64,000 nucleotides of DNA from Pyxicephalus adspersus (taxonomy: Eukaryota > Chordata > Amphibia > Anura > Pyxicephalidae): NCBI RefSeq assembly GCF_032062135.1, contig NC_092859.1, forward strand, positions 68,137,380 to 68,201,379. Direction: 5' to 3'. The stretch's first letter is position 1; each line of letters begins with the position of its first letter. Below the pieces are notes generated by a model, which saw only the letters and a list, made by a program, of their open reading frames with translations, searched no databases and was not told where the DNA came from. Of this stretch, positions 48,197 through 58,268 are shown piece after piece. A program made the translations under genes and the position numbers.

Positions 48197-48427
48197 CTGC
48201 AACTGGGCTTGGCCTACAAGTACAGTAGCAAGCACTATAGTGCCATACCTCACTTCACACAGTCTACTGAAGTCATACAGAAGAGAGTGTCTCTACTTTC
48301 AGAACAGTTGGAAAAAGCTGCAAATTATCCCATTGAGAAAATTCAAAAGGAAAAGATTGAAGATTACAAGGAAACTCATGAAAGTATCTCTGTTTCCAAA
48401 AAGGTGCAGGAAGAGTTTAGTAAATAA
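48197..48427 (+). pseudogene. NASP: Captured NASP (histone chaperone) fragment
   Basis: The frame reads LQLGLAYKYSSKHYSAI, HFTQSTEVIQKRVSLLSEQ, LEKAANYP and then KEKIEDYKETHES, matching the last TPR motif and following helix of NASP (histone H1/H3-H4 chaperone, Xenopus N1/N2). YSSKH and HFTQS are features I associate with the frog protein. It is intronless and ends at a stop at 48427. The rest of NASP, including the nuclear localisation tail, is not seen. Confidence 0.8.
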
Positions 48428-48514
48428 AGTGAAGTAAAGAGGAAAGGAACTGTCCCTGTTGTGCCTGATGAACAGGATGCCCAGGAGCATGTTAAGGAAG
48501 GTGTTGCTACATCA

Positions 48515-48883
48515 GTGGAAGTGAAGGCTGGAAAAGTGCTTGGAAACATGAAGCCTTCAAAACCAACAAAAATTAAAAAGGAAACGTAAAGAAAACTTTC
48601 CAATGTAAGCTGTGCAGCTATACTTGTCCCAGACGCTCAAATCTTGATCGTCACATTCAGAGGCACATAAGAACTGGTTCTGGGGAAAAGCTTTATGAAT
48701 GCTACGTTTGTCATGTTCGGTTTATGTAGAGTGGAACCAGGAAAATGCACCTTCTGCAAAAGCCTACTGAGAATGTAGCCAAAGTTCGCTGTCCCAATTG
48801 TGATACAGTTTTCGATGACTGTTATGGCCTTATTCAACATCAGAAGTCTCACAATAATGAAAAGCAATTAAAATGTGATTGGG
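48515..48883 (+). pseudogene. CTCF: Captured CTCF zinc-finger fragment with internal jumps
   Basis: The pre-finger stretch [17 protein letters not shown] is followed, after a frameshift, by finger 1 ([19 protein letters not shown]). The sequence then jumps to [15 protein letters not shown], stop, [10 protein letters not shown] and [15 protein letters not shown], then jumps again to [20 protein letters not shown]. These are blocks of the CTCF 11-finger array in the right order, but whole fingers between them are missing. The joints fall near repeated finger or linker sequence. One finger has lost its last His (Pro instead). CTCF is the vertebrate insulator and loop-anchor protein; this fragment has a stop and frameshifts. 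Confidence 0.85.
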
Positions 48884-48885
48884 GT

Positions 48886-49623
48886 GGGGCAGGGAAAAGT
48901 GTGAAGACCATCACCACAGTGGCTGTTAATGGTGTCATGCCAATAATACAGAAACTGAAAGCTCAGCTTGCTGTAGCAATTAAAATTTCTGGCATTGGAC
49001 TAGAAAAGATTGAAGAGAGGCTGCCCATTTTCTATCATTTTGTATCTAATGCCTCAGAAGCTGTCCCTGGTGCTAAAGATGCAGTGATTCAAAGTATAAC
49101 TGGAGTGGTGGTAAGACCAAGGGAGCAGTGTATGACAGTGTTGAGATGTCTGTTATAAATGGATGCATTAACACAGTGCTTGGGAGCAGTGCGGTGTGCA
49201 AAATGAACAGCAGTGTTCAAATCTGAAATCAAAGTCTGAAAATCTTCTTAAACAATACCCATCACCAACTGATGGGGAACTAGAAAAGGAGGCGGCAAAA
49301 ACAGAGGGGTTTGGGGTGTTGACAAGGTAAGCTACAATTTACGCTTGGGATCTTTCTCTACCAAGGCACTCAAATGTGCTTACCATCAAGCATTGGCAAG
49401 ATTCAGGCATGCTAAATGCAGAAGTCAGGAGGCCATTGCTCAGCCACAGTCTACAGTTGACCTGATTGAATATGCCAGGGAGAACATGAATAATGCCAAT
49501 CAGAAAATACATAATGCACAGGAGAGGTTCCACAACAAAAAGGGAGAAACCTGGACAAAAGCAGAAAGTGCTGTCCAAGCAAGATGGTTCAACCAAGTAC
49601 TAGATAACGCAAGAACCAGGTGA
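48886..49623 (+). pseudogene. PLIN2: Captured perilipin fragment (PLIN2-like)
   Basis: [41 protein letters not shown] and [17 protein letters not shown] match the PAT domain and start of the 11-mer repeats of perilipin-2/-3. After a broken middle, 49340 onward gives LRLGSFSTKALKCAYHQALA, TVDLIEYARENMNNANQKIH and NAQERF, matching the perilipin four-helix-bundle region. Perilipins coat lipid droplets. No introns are present. The frame joins straight to the CTCF fragment on the left and ends at a TGA (49621-49623) beside the LETM1 fragment. PLIN2 is the best fit from motif wording; PLIN3 is possible. Confidence 0.8.
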
Positions 49624-49624
49624 C

Positions 49625-49795
49625 GAGTTAACGAAAGGAGGAAATTGACATTCTGAGTGATACCTGCACTTAGCTGAAAGAGCAGAAGAAATTACTAACA
49701 AAGGAGAAGGAAGAACTGCTAGAGCTGAAGGATAATGTTCAGGAGTACAGTGAGGATCTGGAAGAAACTCATTTAAGGACACTTTGGTCCAGAGC
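49625..49795 (+). pseudogene. LETM1: Captured LETM1 fragment
   Basis: The frame reads EIDILSDTCT, stop, LKEQKKLLTKEKEELLELKD, then NVQEYSEDLEET, matching the C-terminal coiled coil of LETM1, the inner-membrane mitochondrial cation/proton exchange factor. It is only about 55 codons long. It ends before the partial LTR. Confidence 0.8.
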
Positions 49796-49867
49796 ACCGG
49801 GTCTCTAAAAAGAATATCTTTTGTTTGTTTGTTTGTTGTGTTTGACCTAGAAAAGGGAGGGCACATG

Positions 49868-49942
49868 TCTTCAATGGCAGGGTTTCGTCCAGGAGGACAG
49901 GTACATTGCCCAGATACCTGTTATACAGGCTGAATGACAATT
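49868..49942 (+). mobile_element. Partial 3' LTR of the chimeric element
   Basis: CAGGGTTTCGTCCAGG, ACAGGTACATTGCC, GTTATAC and AGGCTGAATGACAAT follow the 5' LTR (45563-45682), but the ~60 bp between the last two boxes are deleted and the rest of the LTR is missing, cut by the LINE that starts at 49943. Confidence 0.75.
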
Positions 49943-50415
49943 AGAGAACTCTCTTCCCCATTATTCACTTTGAGATCATTACAAAGAACAAGAGGGCACT
50001 CTTTGCGTCTGGAGGAAAAGAAGTTTAAGCTCCAGATAAGGAAGGGATTCTTCACTGTAAGGTCTGTGAAAATGTGGAATTGGCTCCCTCAGGAGGTAGT
50101 TTGGGCAACTACTATAGATTGCTTTAAGAAAAAGCTGGATGTTTTTCTAGAAGCACAGAATATAACTGGGTATTAAGGCTTTAAAGTAAAAAACACAGTG
50201 ACTGTTGATCCAGGGAACATCCGATTGCCTCATGGAATTGGGAAGGTATTTTTTTTCCACTGTTCTCCTGTTAAAGCAAGTTGTACCAGGGTTTTTTTTT
50301 GCCTTCCTCTGGACCAACTATGTCTTATAAGGTTTTATATCTGGGATATGTTTATTTCCCTAGTGTTTAAACTTGATGGACTTATGTCTTTTTTTAACCT
50401 AACCTACTATATTTT
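49943..50415 (+). mobile_element. CR1/L2-type LINE 3' end
   Basis: An open frame (LRSLQRTRGHSLRLEEKKF, RKGFFTVRSVKMWNWLPQEV, then FKKKLDVFLEAQN) encodes the last ~80 residues of a CR1/L2-type ORF2, followed by a 3' UTR with GTTGATCCAGGGAACATCCG and AAACTTGATGGACTTATGTC. It is the same family as 10094-11545, severely 5'-truncated, and joins directly to the broken LTR. Confidence 0.85.
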
Positions 50416-50574
50416 TAGGCTGGGTCTACATGGACAGTTTTAAAAAAGTTTTTAAACATTTCTGGCACTTTTACAAGCGTTTTAAAGCTTTTTATGAAAG
50501 CTTCCATTGAAAACAATGAGAGCTTTTCTGAGAGTTCTTAGCAGGACTTTGGAATCAGGAAACACCCTTTAAAA

Positions 50575-51215
50575 AGTAGACTCCCAGATCTCCACCACCT
50601 CACCCTAGGGATGGAGTAGAGGGGTACAAAAAATGTGTAAAAAATAAGATGAGGCTTTAATAATAAAGTAATTTAATAAATGTTTGTGTTTACTGTAACT
50701 TTCAAATTTTTGTTTTTTATCCCACAATGAAAGGATGATTCCCATCATGGGGCTCCTGACAATGTGGGATCCGCAGGCACTAGGGGACAAATGTGGACAA
50801 GTCTCCCCATTCAAGTCTAGTGATTAGCTGAGCAAAGGGAAACCCTAATGACAGCTCAAGCATCATCAGGGATTCCCTTTGCTCAGCCAATTAAGCAGCA
50901 CTAGACTTGAATGGGGAGACTTGTGCTCATTTGCCCACTAGTGCCTGTGGATCCCACACTGTCAGGAGTCCCATGGTTGTGCTAATGACATAAATGCAGC
51001 CATGGGAATCATCCTTTCATTGTGGGATAACCTGTAAAAAAAAAAGTTTAAAAGTTACACTTAACACACACATTTAATAGATTTCTTTAACATTAAAGCT
51101 TTGTCTTATTTTTATACATATCTTTAACCCGTTCAGACAATGAGCAAGGGGTTTTATGTACCCCTGTACTCATTCCCCAGGGTGGGGTGGTGGAGATATG
51201 GGAGTCTCCTTATAC
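50575..51215. mobile_element. Long foldback (inverted-repeat) element
   Basis: The left arm (about 50575-50850) and right arm (about 50860-51215) are inverted copies. ACTCCCAGATCTCCACCACC pairs with GGTGGTGGAGATATGGGAGT, CCCACAATGAAAGGATGATT with AATCATCCTTTCATTGTGGG, and GTCTCCCCATTCAAGTCTAG with CTAGACTTGAATGGGGAGAC. The right arm carries an extra ~25 bp near 50975 and ~30 bp near 51130. It has no coding capacity. Confidence 0.85.
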
Positions 51216-51950
51216 ATCTATCTATCTATTTGTTTTTGAATCTATTTTTTATTAGATAGCTGTTCACTGGTGTACAAAGTCAAATCTAAAGGATCGTATC
51301 AATAAATGATTATGGAAACTTATCGGACTGCGCACGTCCCTATTGCAGGTGAATTTGTAGCAGCTGTGTGCAAAAGAATGTTGTCTGGCTTTTTCCGTTG
51401 TCTTTTTTTTTTTTCTTGGAGGAGGAGAGGGGGACTTGTTTGGTGTGTTATCCTAATCTATGTTGCTACATTTCATACTTTGCTTACCATTTAGCACAAT
51501 AGTTGCTTTTGTTTTTTAAACTTTAAATGTTTCAATGTCAATCTTGCAAATGATAAGTCAATGTTAATGTCATGGTATTGTGTTTGTAGCCATATTGCTT
51601 TATTGCAATTATGTCTTTATTATCATCTTTAAATGTTTGTCCTGCATTTCTTATTAAAAGTCAGGTGTTTGTGTGCAAATGCGAACCTGCTATGTGCACA
51701 TGAACTGTGATCCAGCAGTTATTGTTTGTGTTGCTTCATGTGCACTCATGTATGTACATACATATATATGTATGTACTGTATGCATTTATATGTGTGTAC
51801 ATATAAAAATAAAAGAGAAATTATAGAAAGAAATAGGCAAAGAGGGTTTTTTTGGCACATTGCTTACCATGTATTTCCTTCAAATTAAAAAGATTGCCTA
51901 TTTCTTCTTATGATTTCTGATGTCATGGGATTGGCTCAAAGCTAGGTTAA
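51205..51950 (-). repeat. Dispersed repeat B (copy 2, inverted)
   Basis: Inverse of 21585-22860. The shared boxes are in exact reverse order (51291, 51477, 51892). It ends next to TTAACCCCCG at 51943. Confidence 0.8.
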
Positions 51951-52150
51951 CCCCCGTGGTAGTATTCCTGAGTGTGGCTCAGGGGGCTGTTTTTGCACCA
52001 AAAGTGGTAACCCGAGCCACACTCAGGTTCTACAGCGGCGTCCTCCAGCGATCCATTAACAATCCGAAAGTCTTTCTGCTCAGACGGGTGATTTTTTTTC
52101 TCTTGCACCGGATTGGGTAGAAACTATGACATTTTGTCTTTGAAGCGGTG
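51943..52150. mobile_element. TTAA-type DNA transposon end (left)
   Basis: It starts TTAACCCCCGTGGTAGTA and contains an inverted pair, CTGAGTGTGGCTC and GAGCCACACTCAG (near 51968 and 52013). A matching inverted end, ACCGCCAGGGAGGTTAA, is at 58250-58268. TTAA borders suggest a piggyBac- or Kolobok-type element. Confidence 0.5.
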
Positions 52151-52239
52151 ATCCAAAGGGGTGGCCAGCCAGTAATCATCATTTTTTTTGATGCTGAAAA
52201 TGCGTGGGTCCCTCCATAGGCACCACAACATGTGGACAC

Positions 52240-54829
52240 TCATATGAAAGAGGGATTCCCTGGGCTTATGCTCGTCCTTTCCCTCAGTAGGCGCAAAAAC
52301 ATCTTCCTCCTCATCAATTGCGGTTTGGACAAATTCTGTCCAGCAGCCCCAACATGGTCTCTCTCATCATCATCATCATCATAATATTCAATTCCTCCTC
52401 CTCTTGAACGTCCTGATGCTGGCCAGTGTCCCCTCATCCTCCTCCCCAATTTCTTCCCTCCTCTCCCATTGCCACTTTCCATCAGGCCACACAGGGTATT
52501 ATCAAGCAGAAAGATGATGGGAATGACATCGTTCCAACCTGACTGCTCCGGACTCACAACGTTTGTGGCCTGCTCAAAGGGGGCCAGTATCTCACACAGT
52601 TTCTCCATCTGCAGCCACTGGTCACTGGTAAAAATAAACTCAGTTGTGTGGCTGTACCAAGGGCCCTGCTGCTTCCATGCACCACGCTGACCAAGTAATG
52701 GTGGATGGCTAGCTTTTGCTCACACAGACGCTGGAGCATGTGCAGGGTGGAGTTCCATCTAGTCACAGTGTCACAAATCAGTCTATTCGGTGGAAGCCTC
52801 TGTTGGCGCTGGATCTTGCTAAGCGCCCTAGTGGTAGTAGGGGATCGGTGTACATGACTGCAGATGGAGCGAGCCTGTCTCTGTAAGTCCTGCAGTCCTG
52901 GGTACGTACCGAGGAACTTCTGCTCCACCAGGATCAGTACGTGCACAAAGCAGGGCACATGTGTTATGCGACCCATGTGCAGCACGGCCACAAGGTTGGC
53001 CCCATTGTCGCACACTACGTTACCTGCTGTGACCTGGGAGGGTGTCAGCTAAGCCTCAACCTCTGTGCAAAGCGGACAAGAGTTCTCTGGCGGTGTGACT
53101 TTTCTCCCCCCAGGACACCAGTTTCAGCACTGCCTTGCAACGCGTGTGCTTGAGGGAGCTGTAGTGGCGTGCCTGCTTAACCACAGTGTCCTCCGCTGCT
53201 GACCTTTCAGGAGGAGTTTCGAAAAAGAGGGGGTTTGCCGGTTGAAGGAGGAGGAGGGAGAGAACTGTGGTGGCCCTTGCTTTCCCACCACACCCCTTGG
53301 CTGAGTAACAGGTGCTGCATTGCCTCTTGCAGACTACCGCCCACTGAGCTATGCAAGGCCAACCAGTGAGCGGTGAAAGACAGGTAGCGTCCCACTCCGT
53401 GACTGGTTGCCCAGCTGTTCATGGTGATGTGGATTTCACTAGACACTGGGAATGCCAACGCCTGGAAGAGGTTACCCATTACATGTGTATGTAATCTGGG
53501 AACAACTGTGCTGGAGAAGTAATGCCTGCTTGGTATATTCCACCGACGCTTAGCACAGGTCACGGAAGGTAGCAGAGTCCACAATGCTGTATGGCAGTAG
53601 CTGCAAGGCCAATAGTCTTGCTAGACGTGATTTGCTTTTGACTGGGAGCTAGGGGAGCTGAAGGGGTCACTGGAGTACCCATCTTTCGGTGACAAACGTC
53701 GTCTGATGCTATGAAACCTGTGACCAGAAGCTGATACTTCCTCGCAGCTTGAAGTCTGGCTGTCACCATCCTCCTGAGACCTAGTAGCAATGACAGTTAG
53801 ATGTGTAGAAGGAGTCAATGGAGGTGGAAGAAGAGACGATGGCGTGGTTACACCTACTTCAAGAGAATGCAAGTACTGCTCCCACTTTGGTTTGTGGTTC
53901 TTGCGTGGGAAAGCAGGGATGTTGTACCCAAATGTGATCCGGCCTGTCCTCTGCCAATCTGCCTGTGGCAGAGGATGCAGATTGCTATGCACCCGTCATC
54001 CTCTTTCAGTGTGAAAAAGGACCACACTGGAGATGGTGCGTGCAACCACTCTGCTGCTCTTTTTTTTGCCTGCCTCTGCATCTACTGGGTGCCCTACGTC
54101 TGCTCCAGCTCCATCTCCCCCACGGTCACATCGTCTCTGAATGTTCCCCTGCTTGTGCCCACTCATATGTGTGTTCTTTTGGACTCACATGAGGCAGATT
54201 TGCGGCCCCCTTCCATCCCCAGTTTGTTGCTGCTGCCTTTCCTCTACGTCTGTTTCTGAACTGCTTCTAGCCCTTACACGCATCGGTGGTTCCCAGGTGA
54301 CATCACGGTCATCATCATCCTCATTTTCATCTAAGCCAACCTCTGCAAATGCAGCTACTGATACAGAACCCTCGCCCAGCAAGTGCTTACCACACTCTCC
54401 AAGGTCCCCAAAGTCTGGCTCCTGCTCTGTAATTCTCACTGACAGATCCTTAGGCTGTTCGTCAAACAACAAGAAGTAGGCATCGGGAGGTACAGCACAT
54501 TAGCCACGCTAACTTCTGTCTTTGCTCCTGACACGGCGGTGCTGGTTGCTGCTGCTGCAGAAGAAGAGCCTGCTGCACATGAGGTCCTGAGACCCAGTCC
54601 ACAATACTCTCAAAATGCCTGGCTGTATGATTGTAGTATGCCCTCTCAATAAATCTACCAGCGTACTGGTGCTCCGCACACATCTCAGACCTGTTTGACA
54701 ACTTGTGCTGCTGCCTCCAACAGTTTGCTGCTGCTGCTGTCCTACAGTGGCAGACTCCCGGGGAGTTTGCCCCCTGCCTGATGTGGCAGGTTACCCAACG
54801 CCACACCTTCCCTTGCGTCTACCGCTCAT
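52240..54829 (-). pseudogene. hAT transposase with BED finger (ZBED-type), broken
   Basis: The minus-strand start near 54829 reads MSGRRKGRCGVG and then stops at once. Gln-rich and acidic linkers follow. A BED zinc finger occupies about 53930-54081 (VWSFFTLKEDDGCIAICILC, later GTTSLLSHARTT, where the final His is lost). The catalytic part has IPSRHYFSSTVVPRL and ITMNSWATSHGVGRYLSF near 53430-53530, with Asn at the usual first catalytic Asp, then CDNGANLVAVLHMGRITHV with the second Asp, and CDTVTRWNSTLHMLQRL (52760). It ends in GWNDVIPIIFLLDNT and an acidic tail. The C-terminal hAT dimerisation helix is missing. Several frameshifts divide it. The enzyme would cut and paste hAT DNA with 8-bp duplications. 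Confidence 0.85.
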
Positions 54830-54883
54830 CTTTTACTTATTGAGGAAAAAATGCACCTGTACCAAACATTTTCTTTGACAAAT

Positions 54884-55075
54884 AGCAAGTGGTATCCGAA
54901 TTAAATATCTGTATTTTTTTGAAAGAAAGAGAGAAATACAGAAATTTTTCTGGCTTTTTTGATAGATAGCAAGTGGTATCAGAATGAAATATCTGTATTT
55001 TGTAAAGAGAAATACAGATTTTTTTTTGGTTTTTTTTTATAGATAGCAAGTGCTATCAGAATGAAATATGAGAGT
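54884..55075. repeat. Tandem repeat, about 80-bp unit
   Basis: Three units start at AATAGCAAGTGGTATC (54882), GATAGCAAGTGGTATC (54965) and GATAGCAAGTGCTATC (55043). Each leads into AGAATGAAATATCTGTATTT-like sequence. It lies just upstream of the hAT transposase start. Confidence 0.8.
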
Positions 55076-55985
55076 AGGACAGAAATGTTTTCGCCTTTTT
55101 TGCTAGAAGGCAAGAGGTAGCATCAAAAACTGCACAATCTGTATATTTCAAGATATACAGAAGGCTCCTAACCTGTCCCTGTCACTTCTCACTCATTCAC
55201 TTCTCTCCCTGCTTCTTTCTCTCACACAGAACAAAAGATGGAGTAACTGATCCCTCCCTCTTTCCCTGTATCTTTGCCAGTGCTCAGATCTCTCCTGATT
55301 GGGCTATTGGGCCTTGATGTGCATCCTGGGAGCAAATGATTCCCTCCCAGCTGCGCCATTCTGGTTCCAAATAGTTGCAAATAGTATTCCCGCTCTCTGC
55401 ATTTTCCCTTGTTTGTTTGGCGGGAACACGACCTAGTGGCGAATTACAAGGCCGTTCTCGCTTAAATGTTCGGTAAGCGAGAACGCCCCGATTTGCCGCG
55501 AAATCGAGCTTACAAATCTTGCTCGCTCATCCCAATGAAACACTGAAATATCTATATTTTTTTTTGTAGTAGGACAGAAATTTTTCTGTACCAAACGGGC
55601 TATTTTGGTAAAAAGGAACAGGTAACATCAAAAACTTAAATATCTGTACATATACAGAATTACCGGCTCTTAAACTGTCCCTGTCACAATCCACGTCTCT
55701 TTCTGCTTTTATCCTTCACACAGAACAAAAGATGGAGTGACTAATCCCTCCCTCCTTCCCTGTATATATGCCTGTGCTCAGATCTCTCCTGATTGGCTGC
55801 TGTGCCTTGCTGTGAATCCTGGGAGCAAATGATTTGCTCCCAGCTGTGATTCTCGGCGGAAATATTTGCCGTTACCGCCCCCTGCTTTTTCCCTCGTTCG
55901 TTGGGCAAGAACACGACCTCATGGTGAATCACAAGGCCCTTCTCACTTACATGTTTAGTAAGCGAAAAATAATAAGCAAAATTTA
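55076..55985 (-). promoter_or_regulatory. Duplicated hAT 5' region
   Basis: Two tandem blocks of about 450 bp (55074-55545 and 55567-55985) share AACAAAAGATGGAGT, GTGCTCAGATCTCTCCTGAT, ATCCTGGGAGCAAATGATT and AACACGACCT in order. They lie upstream of the minus-strand hAT gene. The first block ends in TTGCTCGCTCATCCC, which looks like a hAT terminal repeat (GGGATGAGCGAGCAA inverted). The second block is cut by the Cys-rich gene copy 2. Confidence 0.6.
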
Positions 55986-56026
55986 TTTTTCTTCCTACTA
56001 CACACATATTTCCTTTCTTTCAGATC

Positions 56027-57600
56027 ATGTCTGGCTCTGCTGTTTTGCGTCGTAAGTGCCTAAAAGATCCTGATTCATTTTGTTATATCTGTGGCAGTTT
56101 CACCATTCCCACTCAAATGACCAACATCAGCACATTTGTAAAGCAAGCCTATTTGGCATATTTCAAAGTTAAACTTGGTAATCAAGATAAGTCTTAAGCC
56201 CCTCATAAGGTGGGCAAACAGTGTGTCAAGGGTTTACAGACGTAAACAAAGGGAACACGTGATAAGATGCCATTTCATATACCTATGGTTTGGCGTGAGC
56301 CAGAAGATCATTTCAGTGACATAGTGTATAGTGAAAACTTCAGGAAAAAACAAGAAAAATAAATGTAACATATAGTATCCTAGTCTACCATCGGCTATAG
56401 GCCCAGTGGCACATTCAGAATAAATCCCAGTGCCAGTTTTCGTTACACTTCCCTTTCTTGAAGAACATGATTATGATGATGAACATGATCACAAATAGGT
56501 GACAACAATGATCAAGAGTTTGAAATTGAAGAGAATTCTGTTCGTAAGGGATTTGATCAGCATGAGATGAGTAACTTGACATGTGATTTGGGACTATTGA
56601 AGGCTTAAGAATGGAAGAAGACTTTAGAACTCCTAGCATCAAGAATAACTTACTTGAAAAAGGAACAAAGGTATCATACTTTCGAACCAGAGAAATTGCA
56701 TTTCTGCAGTACTTTAGAACTGACAGTGGCTTTGTGTATTGTAATAACATCCCTGGATTATTGAAGGAATTCCAATCTATAACTTGACTGAATGGCGACT
56801 ATTCATCGATAGCTCAAAGTGGAGCTTAAAATGTGTCCTCCCTCACAATAGCAATATATTTGGGTCAGTCCCAATTAGCCATTTAGTCAATATCACTAAC
56901 ACAATTGGGTCATCTGTGTTGACCTTAAAATGGTATGCTTCCTTCTTGGTCAGCAATGCAGATACACCAAGTATCCCTGTTATCTGTGCATGTGGGACAG
57001 CAGAGCTTGTGAGAGGCATTGGGTGGAAAGGAATTGGCCTCCCAAGATCTGCCCTAAAACCAGGTGATCCTAACATTCTACATAAGCCACTTGTTGATAG
57101 AAAGAATATTATATACCCACCTCTGCACATGAATCTGGATCTGATGAAGCAGTTCGTTAAAGCTTTGCCAACTGAAGGAGACTGTCATTTGAAAAAATAA
57201 AGGCCTGTGTGTTTGATGGTCCACAGCTCATCAATGATGATCAATGATGATTTGATTCGGCAGCTCGTCAATGATGATCAATTCATCAGGACAATATCAG
57301 AAGTTGAAAAGAATGCTTGGTTATCAATCAAAGCCATCGTCAAGTACTTTCTTGGAAACACACAGCAAATAATTACACAGAAATTGTCCAGAAACTCCTA
57401 GAGAGCTACAAAATGCTTGGTTTTAATATGAGCATCAAGGTGCATTTTCTGCATAACCATCTTTCTAATGTCCCAGAAAATCATGGTGCAGTCAGTCCCA
57501 GAAAACAATGGTGCAGTCAGTCCCAGAAAACAATGGTGCAGTCAGTGATAAGCAAGGTTAACAATTTCACTAAGATTTGAAGGTCATGGAAGGACGGTAT
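56027..57600 (+). pseudogene. Unassigned transposon-like Cys-rich gene, copy 2
   Basis: The ATG at 56027 follows the same CTTTCTTTCAG tract as copy 1. In broken frames it gives MSGSAVLRRKCLKDPD, CYICGSFTIPTQ, the acidic block, a GFDQHE block, EWRLFIDSSKWSLKC (56790), CVDLKMVCFLLGQQ with YTKYPCYLCMWDSRA (56905-57000, out of frame with its neighbours), LKPGDPNILHKPLVDR, MKQFVKALPTEGDC, EKNAWLSIKAIVKYFLG and MSIKVHFLHNHLSN. The conserved Asp in CVDLK, the CxxC of YPCYLCMW and the late Asp/Glu/His residues could form a nuclease-like site, but this is inference. It is more complete than copy 1 yet has many stops. A 25-bp triplication disrupts it at 57471. Confidence 0.7.
57471..57545 (+). repeat. 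25-bp unit, three tandem copies
   Basis: The unit TCCCAGAAAACAATGGTGCA plus GTCAG is repeated three times (first copy with TC for CA). As 25 is not a multiple of three, it shifts the frame of the Cys-rich gene. Confidence 0.95.
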
Positions 57601-57958
57601 CCGGGTAGATGGGATGTACATATGATTGGAGCATGATTGGACTAGTGTTGGAGCATCCCATGGGATTGTCCTAACACTGAACACTCTATATTGGGATTGT
57701 CCTAACACTGAAAAGCTATAAGCGTAAAATTTTACCTTAACTGCAGAACTGATTATTTTCAAATGTTTTACTGTAAAAAAATGTCCGTAATATTAAATCC
57801 TTTGTACAAACAAAGGCAAATTTAAATAAACAGTACATTCAAATTATTATTTCATTTTTTTTTTCATTGTTTGTAAAAGCTGTATGTTTTTTGACAAAAA
57901 TGGAGGGTACCATAAAAACTGCATGTGATAGCAAAAAACTGTGGTCTTTTCTGGATTC
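57601..57958 (+). repeat. 3' flank of the Cys-rich gene, copy 2
   Basis: TAAAATTTTTACCTTAA-like and TGTATGTTTTTTGACAAAAA boxes match copy 1 to about 23900, so the mobile unit extends about 350 bp past the coding region. Confidence 0.7.
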
Positions 57959-58268
57959 AGCACCCAAAAATTAGTAAAAAACAAGTGTGAGATCTAACTC
58001 AACAAAAACTGCATTGCCCAGTGTTATTGTACCCTTGATTGGACAAATTTAATTTTTTTTAAAAATTTTAAATAAATTTGTATTTGTATTATTATTTATA
58101 ATTATTTATTTTAATATAATTTATGATTTGTGTTTTAAACTTTATCATACCCAGATTTATTCCTAAGAGTTACATGCTTAAAATATTAAACAACAAATTT
58201 CCAAGCAACGCAATGTGCCACTTTTGACAAAAAAATACTGACATAATTGGACCGCCAGGGAGGTTAAG
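57959..58268. mobile_element. TTAA-type DNA transposon end (right)
   Basis: It ends ACCGCCAGGGAGGTTAA, the approximate inverse of TTAACCCCCGTGGTAGT at 51943. The rest is AT-rich. If the two ends belong together, the hAT and Cys-rich genes lie inside one 6.3-kb composite. Confidence 0.45.

Noticed and set aside
46495..49870. The possibility that the chimera is a functional fusion gene
   Set aside because: Each fragment has stops or frameshifts, no catalytic core is complete and the 3' LTR is mostly gone, so this copy is treated as a pseudogene.
53801..54259. 152-codon plus-strand open frame
   Set aside because: It lies antisense to the hAT transposase and has no motif of its own.
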